From the NCBI GenBank assembly GCA_030490835.1, contig CM059973.1, positions 56,176,008-56,240,007 of the forward strand: DNA of 64,000 nt, given 5' to 3'. Every line of letters starts with the position of its first letter. Within the stretch, counting starts at the first letter, position 1. The DNA is from Annona cherimola (taxonomy: Eukaryota > Streptophyta > Magnoliopsida > Magnoliales > Annonaceae). The position numbers were made by a program, and so were the translations under genes. Positions 45,932-56,740 of this stretch are shown in pieces. The notes below the pieces were generated by a model, which was not told the DNA's origin, ran no database searches, and saw only the letters and a list, made by a program, of their open reading frames with translations.

Positions 45932-47576
45932 TATTGGAAACATGTGTTGAAATCAATGGCAAAATAAGCCAAGTCTATGTTTTGATGATTAACAAATCAA
46001 TTTGAGTAAGTTTTGGTTACTAACATGTTTGTGAGATGATCAAAGGATATAAAAATGAAGAAAATGAAGCATGATAGGTCGAGTCGATTTTCATGTCGAC
46101 TCAGGCATCGACTTAGGCCAAGTCAATCCCCAAGTCGACTCCAGCAGCGACTTCAAGAGGCATTTTTCGTCCAGCGTTGAAATCGGGGAGCAAAGCTGCC
46201 GAAGTCGCAGACGAAGTCGACTCTGCATGCGACTTGGGCGAAGTCGCAGACCAAGTTGACTCCAGCATCGACTTCAGCTGACAGCGCGAAATCTGAGAAG
46301 CAAAGTCGCAAACCAAGTCGACCTGACATTCGACTTGAGTGTAGTTGAAGGCCAAGTCGACTCAAACATTCGACTTGGAACAAATGAAGATCAAAACAAG
46401 GCTAAAGCAAGAAAAGATGCATGGATTCATCATGTTGGATCAAGAACACACATTTGGACATCATCCAAGTATTCAAGATTTCAAGACATGAAGCTAAAGG
46501 ATTTTATGCAAAGATGAATGTACTGAGTTTCAAATGATACAAATCAAGGGAAGAACAATTAAGTTGAAGAAACATAAGCAAGCAAAATCATTTCAAAGAA
46601 ATTTAAGTTAACTTGGCAAGCTAAGAAGGTCAAGTCGCAACCGAAGTCGACTCCATCAGCGACTTGGGTCAAGTCCCAGTCCAAGTCGACCTAAAAGACA
46701 AACTTGGAAGTTGGAAAAATCCGAAGTCGCACCCAAAGTTGTCTCCAACTGCGACTTGGGTCAAGTTCAGGACCAAGTCGACCAAGAATGAAACTTGAAG
46801 TATTTGCGGAAAGCCAAAGTCGCACCCGAAGTCGACTCCACCTGCGACTTGGGTCGTAACGGTTGTAAATTTTTCGAACGTTGGCGCATTAAATGCGCGC
46901 CACCTACTTCCAAACGTTCGAATTCCCTCGCCATTTATAAAAGGCATTCAAGATGAACGTGGAGGGTAGCTGGAAACTCATTGATTGAGCATAACTCCCA
47001 TTCCTAAGAGCTTTAAGTGATCTAGCCAACATCTAGAAGAAGAACTCTGCATTCAAACTGTCAAGAGCTGCTCGCTGAATCTTTCAGACTGCTTCACAAG
47101 TTCTTCTCCGCGCTAAATCTGCCTCTACACATCAGTAACGTGTAGAAATCTTCTTTTATTCTTTCTTGTTGTATTGAACTTGATTTAGTTTAGGTAACTA
47201 AGATCAAGTGTAAGCAAAGTAGTGTTGTGACTGGAGTAGGGACTCGTCACCTACTTGTGCTACATGTTGTATATGCCCTATAGAGCTAGAATCTAGAAGA
47301 GAGCGGAGGCTCTAGTTGTATTCGCGGAATACATAGTGGAACCCAAGTCGCAAGGGAGTGTGAGCTTGGAAGAGTGGAGTAGGGAAGGTTGCCCGAACTA
47401 CTATAAATCTTGTCTATTGATTTCTATCTCTGCTTTCATTATCTTATTGCCTTCCATTTGCTTCATTAAAGGGGACTGATTTAATCCGGGGTAAAGTTTC
47501 AGTTTAAGTTGAAAAATTTTATATACCCAATTAACCCCTCCCCTCTTGGTTAATTGCTATTAACTCAGGACCAACA
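45932..47576 (+). mobile_element. Solo copia LTR, plus orientation, inside Athila-2 gag
   Basis: 1645 bp starting TATTGGAAACATG (expected TG, one change) and ending GGACCAACA, flanked by perfect duplication CTTAC (45927-45931 and 47577-47581). Homologous, reversed, to copia-A LTR 7221-8904, with palindrome arrays (46075-46380, 46625-46855), TATA box TTTATAAAAGG (46934-46944) and the conserved block (47392-47405). No copia internal DNA follows. Confidence 0.95.
46075..46855. repeat. Palindrome arrays of the solo copia LTR
   Basis: AAGTCGACTT/AGTCGCA units as in copia-A. Two GTCGAC cores at 46095 and 46134 are again exactly 39 bp apart. Two blocks, 46075-46380 and 46625-46855, separated by about 245 bases of unrelated LTR. 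Confidence 0.88.
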
Positions 47577-47581
47577 CTTAC

Positions 47582-48293
47582 AACCCTGGATGGAGGAAGT
47601 ACCCTAATTTCTCTTGAGCAAACCAGTCAAATACCCAAAATTATGTTCAAAATAATAAGCCACCTGGTTTCCTAAGAAGATCAATGAACCCTCCCTCATA
47701 CCAAACTCAGCCCACGCTACGTGCACCATCTCAAGCACAATCCTCTGATCCCTTGATTGACAAACTATTTGAAGAAATGAGCCAAATGAAAACCCATATT
47801 AAACTGTTTGAAAACCAAATTGCCCAACATGCCACTACCTCATCCCATAAAGACCAGGGCAAACTCCCTAGCCAACCTGAATTAAACCCTAGGGAGCAAG
47901 TGCAGACAATTACCTTGAGAAGTGGAAAGCAGCTCGACCCATCTCAACCACATTAACACTGAAAAGGAGGCCGAGCAGGGACAAAAGCAAGAAGACGAGC
48001 CACAACCTACACCAGAGGTGGAGAAGCCGTACGTCCCACCACCTCCTTACAAGCCTCCTCTTCCCTTCCCACAAAGGCAAAGATAGGCAAAGCTTCCAAA
48101 GCAGTTTGAGAAATTTATTTCAACACTCAAGAACCTATCAATTAGCGTGCCTTTTATTGACATGCTCTCCCAAGTCCCAACCTATGCAAAATTCTTAAAG
48201 GGGATGTTGTCCAATAAAAAAAAGCTCGAAGAGCATGGAACCATTGCATATACTGAGGAGTGCAGCGTCATCTTGTAGAACAAGCTACCTGAA
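47582..48293 (+). pseudogene. Athila-2 gag, second part, and gag-protease linker
   Basis: Resumes exactly after the duplication. A Pro/Gln/Ser-rich frame (47684-47956: SQMKTHIKLFENQIAQH, then REQVQTITLRSGKQL) is the C-terminal gag linker that is conserved in Athila. 47957-48293 is frameshifted. Confidence 0.85.
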
Positions 48294-48872
48294 ATGCTAA
48301 AGGATCCTGGGAGCTTCTCTATTCCTTGTGCTCTTGAGAATTTCAAAATTAGCAAGGCGCTATGTGAACTCGGAGCTAGTGTAAGTCTGATCCCTCTCTC
48401 CATTTGTAAAAAGTTGAACATTGGCGATCCAAAATCAACTTCTATATCTCTCCAACTGGCCGATCGATCGATCAAATTTCCAATTGGCATTCTTGAAGAT
48501 GTTCCTTTGAAAGTCGGCAAGCTGTTCATCCCAATCGACTTTGTAGTCCTCGACATGGAGGAGGACCGCCAAATTTCAATCATTCTTAGACGACCTTTCT
48601 CAGCCACTACTGAAGCCATCATAGACGTCAAGAATGGTCAACTTTCTCTGATAGTTGGAGATGAGAAAATGGAATTCAACCTCTTCTCGGCCATGAAAAA
48701 CCCCTCTCTCGATAACTCTTGTTTACGGGTTGACGTGGTCAATGAGTCAATAGATAAAGAAATTTCAAGTAACCTAACTTTTATGCACAAAAGCAAAGGA
48801 GAAGCTTCAGAACACTTGAATCAACAAGTTGCTAAATCTGTGGCAACATCTCAAAGCGGGAGATCAAAATAA
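48294..48872 (+). pseudogene. Athila-2 protease
   Basis: 192 codons open: LGASVSLIPLSICKKLNIGD, ISLQLADRSIKFPIGIL, FVVLDMEEDRQISIIL. The active-site motif has Glu in place of the catalytic Asp (codon 48366-48368: CELGAS). In Athila-1 the same place reads YLRA. It is the best-preserved frame of this element; RT, RNase H and integrase do not follow. Confidence 0.9.
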
Positions 48873-49180
48873 CAAAAATCTGATGAACAAAAGAGAAAAG
48901 ATGACAAACTGGTAACAATTCATTCTCCTTCTTATCGTTCTTTTAAAACTAATTGCAGCGGTTCATTGGCAGAAAAGTTCTCAAGCAAATATGGAGGCCA
49001 ATTCAAGGAACGACAAATGTGAGAAAATCTGAAGGCAAGAAAAAAGAATCACGGAAATGCAAAAGTTGGAGTTGGTTAATATCAGATGATCAAACTGTAG
49101 TCGGGCTGACGACTTTAAACCAAACGCTTCTCGGGAGGCAACTCGAACTTTTCCTTTTTCTTTCAGGAAAGTTTTAGTTT
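48873..49180 (+). pseudogene. Athila-2 remnant of pol end
   Basis: From about 49080 (CAAACTGTAGTCGGGCTGACGAC..., CTTCTCGGGAGGCAACTCG) the sequence has the form of the end of Athila pol. Everything between protease and this end (RT, RNase H, most of integrase, normally about 3 kb) is deleted near 48900-48960. Confidence 0.65.
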
Positions 49181-50776
49181 TAGTTTTTCTTTTAGCTTCT
49201 TTTATTTTAGAATTTTGATACTTTTTAAATTTGAAGTTTTATTGGCTTCTTTTCAGAGCCTACTTGGAAGGAAGCACCATGGAATAAAAATTCAGTTCAA
49301 CTCACCATAACAATGAAGTTAACATCTCACATTTTTTATAATTACTCTCTTTATTTTGATGATATGATTTACATTGAGGACAATGTCAATTTCAAGTGTG
49401 GGGGTGAATGCGTTGCATTAATTTTTTCTAAATAGTTTTTCACTACCCTGATGATTATATTTTTATCATGATTATAATTTCTGTGACATTGTAAAAAAAA
49501 TTCAAAAATATTCAAATTTTTTTGAAAATGTTTGGTAATTCTTGCATAAATTGTAATATTAGATTGATTGAGACCCCACTTTGAACTCTTATATATCTTG
49601 TAAGCAAACCATACTTGGAATTTCAAAATCTTTGAGTTAGGAAAAGAATTGAACCCTAATGAGATGTTAAATTTATTTTTGAACATGTACTTGTTGAAAA
49701 TACTCAGATTTTTGTCCTGAATCACTTGATGAAACTGATATACCTAGGAACCAATTCTGTTTTCTTTCAAAATCAAAGTAATCCTCTCTAATTTAACAAA
49801 GGTTTTTCTAATACACACAATTGTCATATGAGAAGGTAGTTTTTCCCATATACATAAAAATTTTATTCTGGTTGAAGAATTTTCAAAGCCAAAACTCCAT
49901 TTAACCAGTTCATGAACATGATTAAGGCATTTTTTTTATGATGAGCCTATCTTTGAAAGTATAACAGTTGTTTACCTACATTAAGCTTGGACTTAAATTT
50001 TTTTCTAAACCTCAATTCCCACTTAGTTGAACCAACTTTGAAATTGAATTTTGAGCTAAAAAGTAAAACAGGAATAAGGTTTGATTTTCTAATTGTGCAA
50101 ATAATAAAAATGACTTCCTAGATACCTTGAAATATGGTGAGGAAAATTATTGCTGGACTTGGTTAAAAAAATGCTAAACCAAGGGTAAGAACAGGCTTAA
50201 AAAAAATTTTTGAAAGCACTAAGTGCGGGGGTAGCATTATTTCCTGTTGTAAAATAAGGCTCAAGTCCTGTAGAGATGGTTCAATTTTTGAAAATTTTTG
50301 AAAATTTATTTCTTGTACCAAACCTAACTGTTGTCCTACTAAGTCCTTATGATCCTATGAATTGGCTAATTGAGTTGGTAGAAAAAATTTAAATGCAAAA
50401 ATTTGATGAGATATATATAAGGTAATTTGACTGATATTTTCTACATTACTACTATTATTTGAATTGTTGAATGTGTGTATGAAATAACCAGATAAATGGG
50501 GAAGATATTTGATAATTAGGAGTTTATTGCGGGATTTTTTAAACTCTTAATGATTGAAAGCAAAGTAGGTAACAGGGTGTACAGTATTAGTCATTTGAGA
50601 AGGGATTGTTGACTGAGATTTTCAAAGAGTGTCATGTTTCAAAAAATTTAGTTTAATACTCTTATTAGTTTTTGATGATTGGCTAAACATTTATTTTTAG
50701 TTTTTGCTCAAAGTTTTGAAATTTTGCAATCTGTTCTTGAAGTCTTTTATATTTGCTTGAGGACAAGCAAAAGTTC
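49181..50776 (+). other. Athila-2 noncoding region before 3' LTR
   Basis: About 1.6 kb without a credible ORF; its last 1.1 kb match Athila-1 12133-13180. Contains two extra polypurine-like motifs, CAAGTGTGGGGGT (49394-49406) and AAGTGCGGGGGT (50221-50232), in addition to the real one. No env-like frame seen. Confidence 0.85.
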
Positions 50777-50791
50777 AAATGTGGGGGTATT
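50777..50791 (+). other. Athila-2 polypurine tract
   Basis: AAATGTGGGGGTATT directly before the LTR start TGATAAGTGG. Confidence 0.9.
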
Positions 50792-51171
50792 TGATAAGTG
50801 GAAATTAATAACATATTTTATGGGCATTTTATACCAATTTGGTGGGTAATTAATTGGGTTTAATGTGAAATTTGGTGTTAAACATGGTTTTGCAACATTT
50901 TGGTATTAAATATTAATTTCAAGTTATTCAAATAATTTTTTGTAATCTTTTGGCTTGAAATTACATTTTAATTGTTGCCATGAAATTAAACGGGCTTGAA
51001 ATAAAATAAATTTTTTATAGTGATACCCACTAATGATTTTGATGAATTAATGATTTAAATATTTTTTATGCATGTTTTCAAGTTCGAGAGTGGGCCCCAC
51101 ATAAATCTGCTGCCAAAATTTTGGTCCATGCCATCAAAGTCTCCAGCTTTCTAAGCGGCCACAAACTGTCC
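50792..51171 (+). mobile_element. Athila-2 3' LTR, part 1
   Basis: Starts TGATAAGTGG after the polypurine tract; interrupted at 51171. With part 2 the LTR is about 2.3 kb. The last five bases TGTCC (51167-51171) are one copy of the target duplication. Confidence 0.9.
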
Positions 51172-52869
51172 TGTGAGGACCAGGTATTTTTATTCTATTT
51201 TTATTATAACTTTTCTCTATTTATGAGGTAACTTATGAACATGCTAGTAAGAATTTTACGATATTAATGGATACATAACATACATGGACACGACATTTAG
51301 GAGATGTATAGTGCATATGTGCATGTATGATTAGCGTTCCATTGATGGGCACTATGACTATTGTTTCCCTCGCAGAGTAGGTACGGGGTTCGACCTGACC
51401 GGTCGGACGGAGAAAATTTAAATTATTAAGTTGTAGGAGAGGGGAATTAAATTACTAATTGCGACTGGACCCGACCCGAGCCCCGACCCGACTCAATGGA
51501 TTTTATTAACATAAGCGGCCCGCGCTCTAGGGTTTCATTCCCATTTCGCGCCCGACCGCGTTCTCTTCTCCTTCTCTTCTGGTTCTTCGTTCCTCTTCTA
51601 CTTTCTCTTCCACTCAGTTCGAACCACCCGTGATCGCTTGAGGGGAACTATACCAACTACCTTGAAGGTCATAGATCCGAGTTCAGGAAGCTCCAAGGCT
51701 CCAAATTTCTGCAGTCCACATCTAGGGTCGCTGTCTTGGGAGGGATCACGGTCAAGGTAAGTAGATGTCGCCCCTTCTCGATTTAGTGATGAAATTTTAC
51801 GTTAAACGCGATACGAGGCTAGAGGGAATGTATAGCTTCTAACGACTCCATGATATTAGGCGTAGAGTTCGTAACAGTTAGGGTTCATGGTGAATTTACT
51901 TTGAATGCGTGATTTCTATGATGTAAAAGACTTCTTAGCAGTTGTTATATTGTTGAAATGTGACGTGAATTGATTTGCCCCAATCGAGAGTATGAATTGA
52001 AGGTTCTTTCATTTCGCACCTATCATGTGTTTGATAAAATGCTTGTGTGACAGATCTATGTGTTGTATCTGAATTGTGTTGATGTTGTATGCGTGGTTTG
52101 CGATGTGTTTCATTGTCTGTTATGTATGATGCGTTATCTCAAATAGTTGGTTGTAAGGGTTGTTCATGGCCCCTGATTGACATGAAGAGAGGGTTGTTCA
52201 TGGCCCTTGATGGACATGAGTAGATGATTGGTTGTGTTGGTCAATTTGTGTGTATGGTTATATGTATACGATCTTGGGAGTGGGTATTGGACCCATGTGT
52301 ATTAGCTTCATCACTGTATGAGTATCCATCATTATGCTTATTTGCACTTTGTGCTAACCACTATCTACTTACTGGGTCTATTTAGACTCATATCATTGTT
52401 ATTGTGGTTTTAGATCGCAGGTCAGAAGGAGAACTTAAGGATGGGACAAGTTGAAGATCAAACATGAGAGACCCTAGCACAATATGTTGATTCCAGTTCT
52501 TTTAGAATTGTGCTCTTTTCATAATCATATATGTAGACAATTACTTAGGCGGATTCGTTTTGACAACTATAATGTATTTGGTATTTCAGATTGGATTATA
52601 ATCCTTGTTGATGCACATATGCATGACTATTATATCTGTTTGTTGTGTAAGGAAAATATGTAATGATTTCCTTCTATATGAATGTTCTTATTATATGAAG
52701 ATGCAAGTATATAAATAGGATTGAATGTTACAGATGGAAATGTAATGAATATCAGGTCATGTATTCCATATTACCCCTTGTATGTTATGGGGAGATGCTG
52801 CCGAATTTTTCTATGATTGTGTAGCGCCGTTGATTAGTTATTGAGTATTTTTATGAATGGGGCGTTACA
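51172..52869 (+). mobile_element. Solo LTR of an unrelated family inside Athila-2 3' LTR
   Basis: 1698 bp, TGTGAGGACCAGG...GGGGCGTTACA, with perfect duplication TGTCC (51167-51171 and 52870-52874). Orientation is not proven without internal sequence. It has a GC-rich, CG-rich core (51370-51560, CCCGACCCGAGCCCCGACC) and a 30-bp direct repeat (GGTTGTTCATGGCCC... near 52157 and 52190). No other copy of this family is in the window. The TGTGAGGACC start resembles chromovirus LTRs, but the lineage is unassigned. Confidence 0.92.
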
Positions 52870-53822
52870 TGTCCACACCATCCAGATTTTATGCAGAAAA
52901 TCAACGACTACTCACCAGCCCACCATCATCAACTGTCCATGCAAAATAGCATTCAGTCCATTGATTAATCCAAGCCATGATCGAGCAGCTATCCACCAAA
53001 TCAGCAACGTTCTTCAGAAAAAAAAAAAACATTCTGCACCATCCATATTAAATCTGATCCGTTCAACCAACCATCGATCAGTAGCAAAGACCACAGCTCA
53101 ATGCATCAATCGCCCATTAAATCAAGACCGTCCAAGCCAAGCAGCTGGCCACCATTTTCAGATGCGTCCAAACAACATCTACCACCGTCCATTCCAGATC
53201 TATTAACTTCAACCGTTTATTAACTGCATCAAATTCAAGCCATCACGTCCATTCAATCCAGTTGAGCGCCCACAAAGCAATCCAGGCCGTCCAGAAAATA
53301 CACAACAGCAGCCATCCATTAATCTCAGCTGATTTTAGTTGTCCATTTGTCCCAACTGTCCACGTAATTAAATCCTACCACCATCAGAAATTTCAAAAGC
53401 ATTCAAAACCTTCCAAAATCCAAGCTGCTGAATTACGCAATCAGATTTAACGCAATTCAAATTGTAGTGAACAAAGTGGGCCCCATAGCTGATCGCCCAA
53501 GTGATTTGCGCTGTCCATTTGAGAAATTATCTCCACAGCTTGACGTCCACATAATCAGCACCGTTCAGAAATTAATGGATGGAAATTCCAGCCCATCAAG
53601 CCGTCCATTTTAATTTCAGCATCTAGCCATTCACGGCCCAAAATTCCAGCTGATCACAACTGTCCAGCAGCATGGCAGCAACGTCCAAAATCCACCGCAT
53701 CATCCATCAGATCCTAACCATCCAAGCCATCCAGATTTTCTAGCTGGTTTGCGCAATCAATTGTAACACAATTTGGATGCGTTGAATAATATGGGGCCCA
53801 CCTATTGCGTAATTTGGATAAC

Positions 53823-53830
53823 TATAAAAA
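53823..53830 (+). promoter_or_regulatory. TATA box of Athila-2 3' LTR
   Basis: CTATAAAAAGGGACGGG, about 110 bases before the short tract preceding the Athila untranslated region. Confidence 0.65.
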
Positions 53831-53895
53831 GGGACGGGTAGCAGGAATTTTAGGAGGAAAAATTCAGAGTGGAATTTTGAGAGAGAGGGCAGAAA

Positions 53896-53898
53896 ATT

Positions 53899-53938
<40 letters not shown>

Positions 53939-53939
53939 G
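53896..53939. repeat. (GA)n microsatellite in Athila-2 3' LTR
   Basis: Two GA runs separated by GAAAG. The 5' LTR has only the shorter form (43689-43715). The two LTRs were identical at insertion, so the difference arose later. Confidence 0.95.
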
Positions 53940-54781
53940 AGGTGGATAGCACGGGCAAGAGGCGGATAGACGAGTTGCATAGAGCGACCGACACACCATC
54001 GGGAGCTTCAAACCAATAAGCCTTCCTATGTTTTCCCTCTTTAATTTTAATTGTCTTATTTAAAATGGATTTTGATTCTAATTTTATTTTGGACTTAAAC
54101 ATGCTTGGCTAAACCCTAAATCTTGGGTTTGGGATGTAGTATGGGTACAATGTAGCGTGGTATGAGTTTTTAATTTATTTATGATAGATATTATTGTTAA
54201 TTTAATATCTTGTGATTTATATGCTTACTTTGTACGTGGGCCCATACTTTGGCATGATTCCATATATTAGGTGATGGAACCAAGAGGTGAAAACCTAATA
54301 TACGATAATCAAGATAAACCTGGAAATCTAAGACCATGAGAATAGACATGATGACCTTGAGGAATTCGATAAACAAACCACAGAACTTAATGGATTCTAA
54401 TTAACTTAATCCCATGAGAATAGGTGGTTAAGAAAATTAGGGTACGCCTTGTAAGTTTCGAGAGAAAGTGCAAGGATAAATTAGGGTTTGTTCTCCTTTA
54501 ACAAAAATATCCAAATTAAATAATTATACCACTACCCGTTGCAAAAGATGCATGTGAAATCCTAGACCCTAGGTACTTGCACTCTTGTTCTCTACTCGTT
54601 TTAGTTTTCACTTTTATTTTCTCTTCCCATTTTTCTATTTTTTCTATTTTATTTACTATATTCTTTCCATATTCGACACGAAAGCGTTTAAAAGTAAAGT
54701 TTATAGTCCTGAATTCTCTGTGGATCGTTAATTTATATACTACAATCTACGACCCGTGCACTTGCGGTGAGATTATGAACA

Positions 54782-54904
54782 AAATCTTGAACTCTCTAAG
54801 CCTTAAATCATCTCAACACACATGTTAATGCCTTAAAACCTCTCAAATTAAGTTGTTAATCATCAAAACATGGATTGCGCTTAATTTCCCATTCATTTAC
54901 GACA
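54782..54904 (-). mobile_element. copia LTR-B, right end
   Basis: AAATCTTGAACTC...CATTTACGACA matches the right ends of the LTRs at 58408 and 62354 (...ATTCATTTACAACA). Followed by TCACC (54905-54909), which pairs with CCACC at 30906. It is the far end of the LTR that begins at 30911; about 600-800 bases between the two are missing. Confidence 0.82.
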
Positions 54905-56690
54905 TCACCATTATAAGGCTTGAGATCATTGTATAGAGTTTTATCTTATGTCATATGTCTTGAACAACTACTTTCCATGAACCACTTGTTGCTTACTTTT
55001 GCTCCAGGACATACCTGTAAAAATTAATCAAATAGAGCTCATCTCTTTTATACCCATCTCGTAGGTCCATTTAGATTAGTAAGCAGTTAAAGTCTATGTT
55101 GTTCTTGTCTAGAAGGCACACATCCAATGCTCTTTGGTACCCATACTAGTTTAACACCTTTGTTATGCAATTCTTGATTTTGCAGTGATAGATTATTTGA
55201 TCAAACTTGTTACAAAAATTGCACGTCCCATGAACTTCTTGGGGTGGACTCTATATACAGTTTGGTTGCCAAGTTGGTCTTTTTACCCAAGTTACTTTTG
55301 TTGTTCTAGCTTGGCCACGAGGTGCAACCACCTTGACTTGGGGTCTAACCCATTTTAGGGCATTTACTTTGATGCTTTCTCCCTACTCAAATGTAGAGTA
55401 TCTCGGTCCCCTTCTTATAGTTTGAATTGTCATCTTGAGGAATATTTGACACTCTCCTCTAGATTAGAAAATTTTACTGATGATTCATTTAACTGCATTT
55501 TCTTTCTTTAGTTTCCATTTTATAATAATAGTAGAGTGACATTGCTTTTTCTTTAATATATACTTGTTGCTAAGTTTCTTTATCTCCTCAAATAATGAAT
55601 TATAAGTTTGTTGTAATTTATCTAACTTAGCACATTTGAGACAATCATCAGTAGAGGAATAAATTGATTTAGAGTGACAATGTTCAAGTCTAGAGGTTAC
55701 CTCCTCACTACTTATACAATTTATTAAGGCAATCATACCCTTCACCAATTCTATGGTTGTATACCTTTTGACATTGTGAACTTTTCAGTGTTGCCCCTTT
55801 CTTTTCTTGCCTTTCTTTAGACTTCTACTCTTCGGGTGTGGGATATTAAGCTTGCATAATAAGCTTTTATCTTCTTATCTTCTCTTTGAAATCTTTAGAA
55901 GAGCTCATGTTCTTTCCCTTCCGTACAAACTTTTTAACTTCTCATATGAGGATGGTAGTTTTCTCATCTTTGTTTTGGGATGGTGAGCTTGACTCTTCTA
56001 AACTTTGTGCAGCTTTTAGTTCAAGAGTCCCTTTCCTTTTGCGTTCTTCGCTTCTCTTCTTTATCAACTCATGAGATGTAAGTGAGCTGATTAGGTCTTC
56101 AAATTTTAATGTGTTGAGACCTTTTGTCTCTTCAATTGTAATGATTTAAGGGGCCCAAGATTCCGATAGGGCTCTCAAGATCTTCATGACCTATTCAGAT
56201 TTAGATATAGCCTTTCCTAGGCCTTTTAAAGCATTAGTAATTTTAAAAAATCTTGCGAACATTTCAGAAATATTTTCTGTATCGAGAATCTTAAACCTTT
56301 CTATCTCTCTAATCAAAATGTTTCTTCTTATCCCTTAGACCTGATAAGTTCCCTCATATATTGAGGTTAGAATTTCCTATATCTCCTTGGCAATTAAACA
56401 AGAAAACACTTTATCATATTCGGTAGTTGTTAAGGCATAAAACTATGAGTTTATTGCTTGACATTACTCTATACTAATCTCACCTTCTCCTCAGCCCCGT
56501 CAGAGGCTCTTTGACTTGTGTGTAGAATAACCCCATCTTGAATAGCAATCCAAGAATCCATGGCAATTGTTATAATAAATTGTTTCATTCTTAACTTCAA
56601 GTAATCGATGTTACTTCTACTAAATAGGTGTGGTCTTATGAAAGATTTGTGCTCAATAAATGTAGGGATGAAAGTTGACTAGGATGCCAT
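54905..56690 (-). pseudogene. copia-B gag and start of protease
   Basis: Minus-strand continuation of the gene that stops at 30910: it begins with the protease wording of copia-A position 5388 onward and runs to ATG 56690. The protease active-site region (about 54965), the second zinc knuckle (55200-55230) and a coiled-coil-like segment (55485-55748) are recognisable. The first zinc knuckle is destroyed by a deletion near 55840-55870. The upstream gag core corresponds to copia-A 6495-6935 (56100-56460). No long ORF remains. Confidence 0.87.
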
Positions 56691-56726
56691 TAGTAATGGA
56701 TCTCTTTGGTATAAACTCAAAGACCT

Positions 56727-56738
56727 ACTCTGATACCA
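56727..56738 (-). other. copia-B primer binding site
   Basis: The minus strand reads TGGTATCAGAGT, one mismatch (last base) from the initiator tRNA-Met site of copia-A. Confidence 0.88.
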
Positions 56739-56740
56739 CT

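Larger units (their letters stand above)
52870..54781 (+). mobile_element. Athila-2 3' LTR, part 2
   Basis: Continues from the TGTCC duplication with CCATCC/GTCCA-rich DNA (52870-53700, a repetitive ATCCA vocabulary that yields spurious ORFs), then matches the 5' LTR. Candidate TATA box at 53823-53830. GA microsatellite 53896-53939, longer than in the 5' LTR copy. Ends TGAACA at 54781 against LTR-B. Confidence 0.88.

Noticed and set aside
49369..49725. 118-codon minus-strand ORF in Athila-2
   Set aside because: Lies in the noncoding 3' region, AT-driven, and the matching stretch of Athila-1 does not keep it open; not an env gene.
52841..53450. ORFs rich in His, Pro and Ser
   Set aside because: Translation of the repetitive ATCCA/GTCCA vocabulary of the Athila LTR; the first one also crosses the insertion boundary at 52869.
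53740..54102. Minus-strand 120-codon ORF with Ser-Leu repeats
   Set aside because: The Ser-Leu repeat comes from the GA microsatellite; the ORF lies in the Athila LTR.
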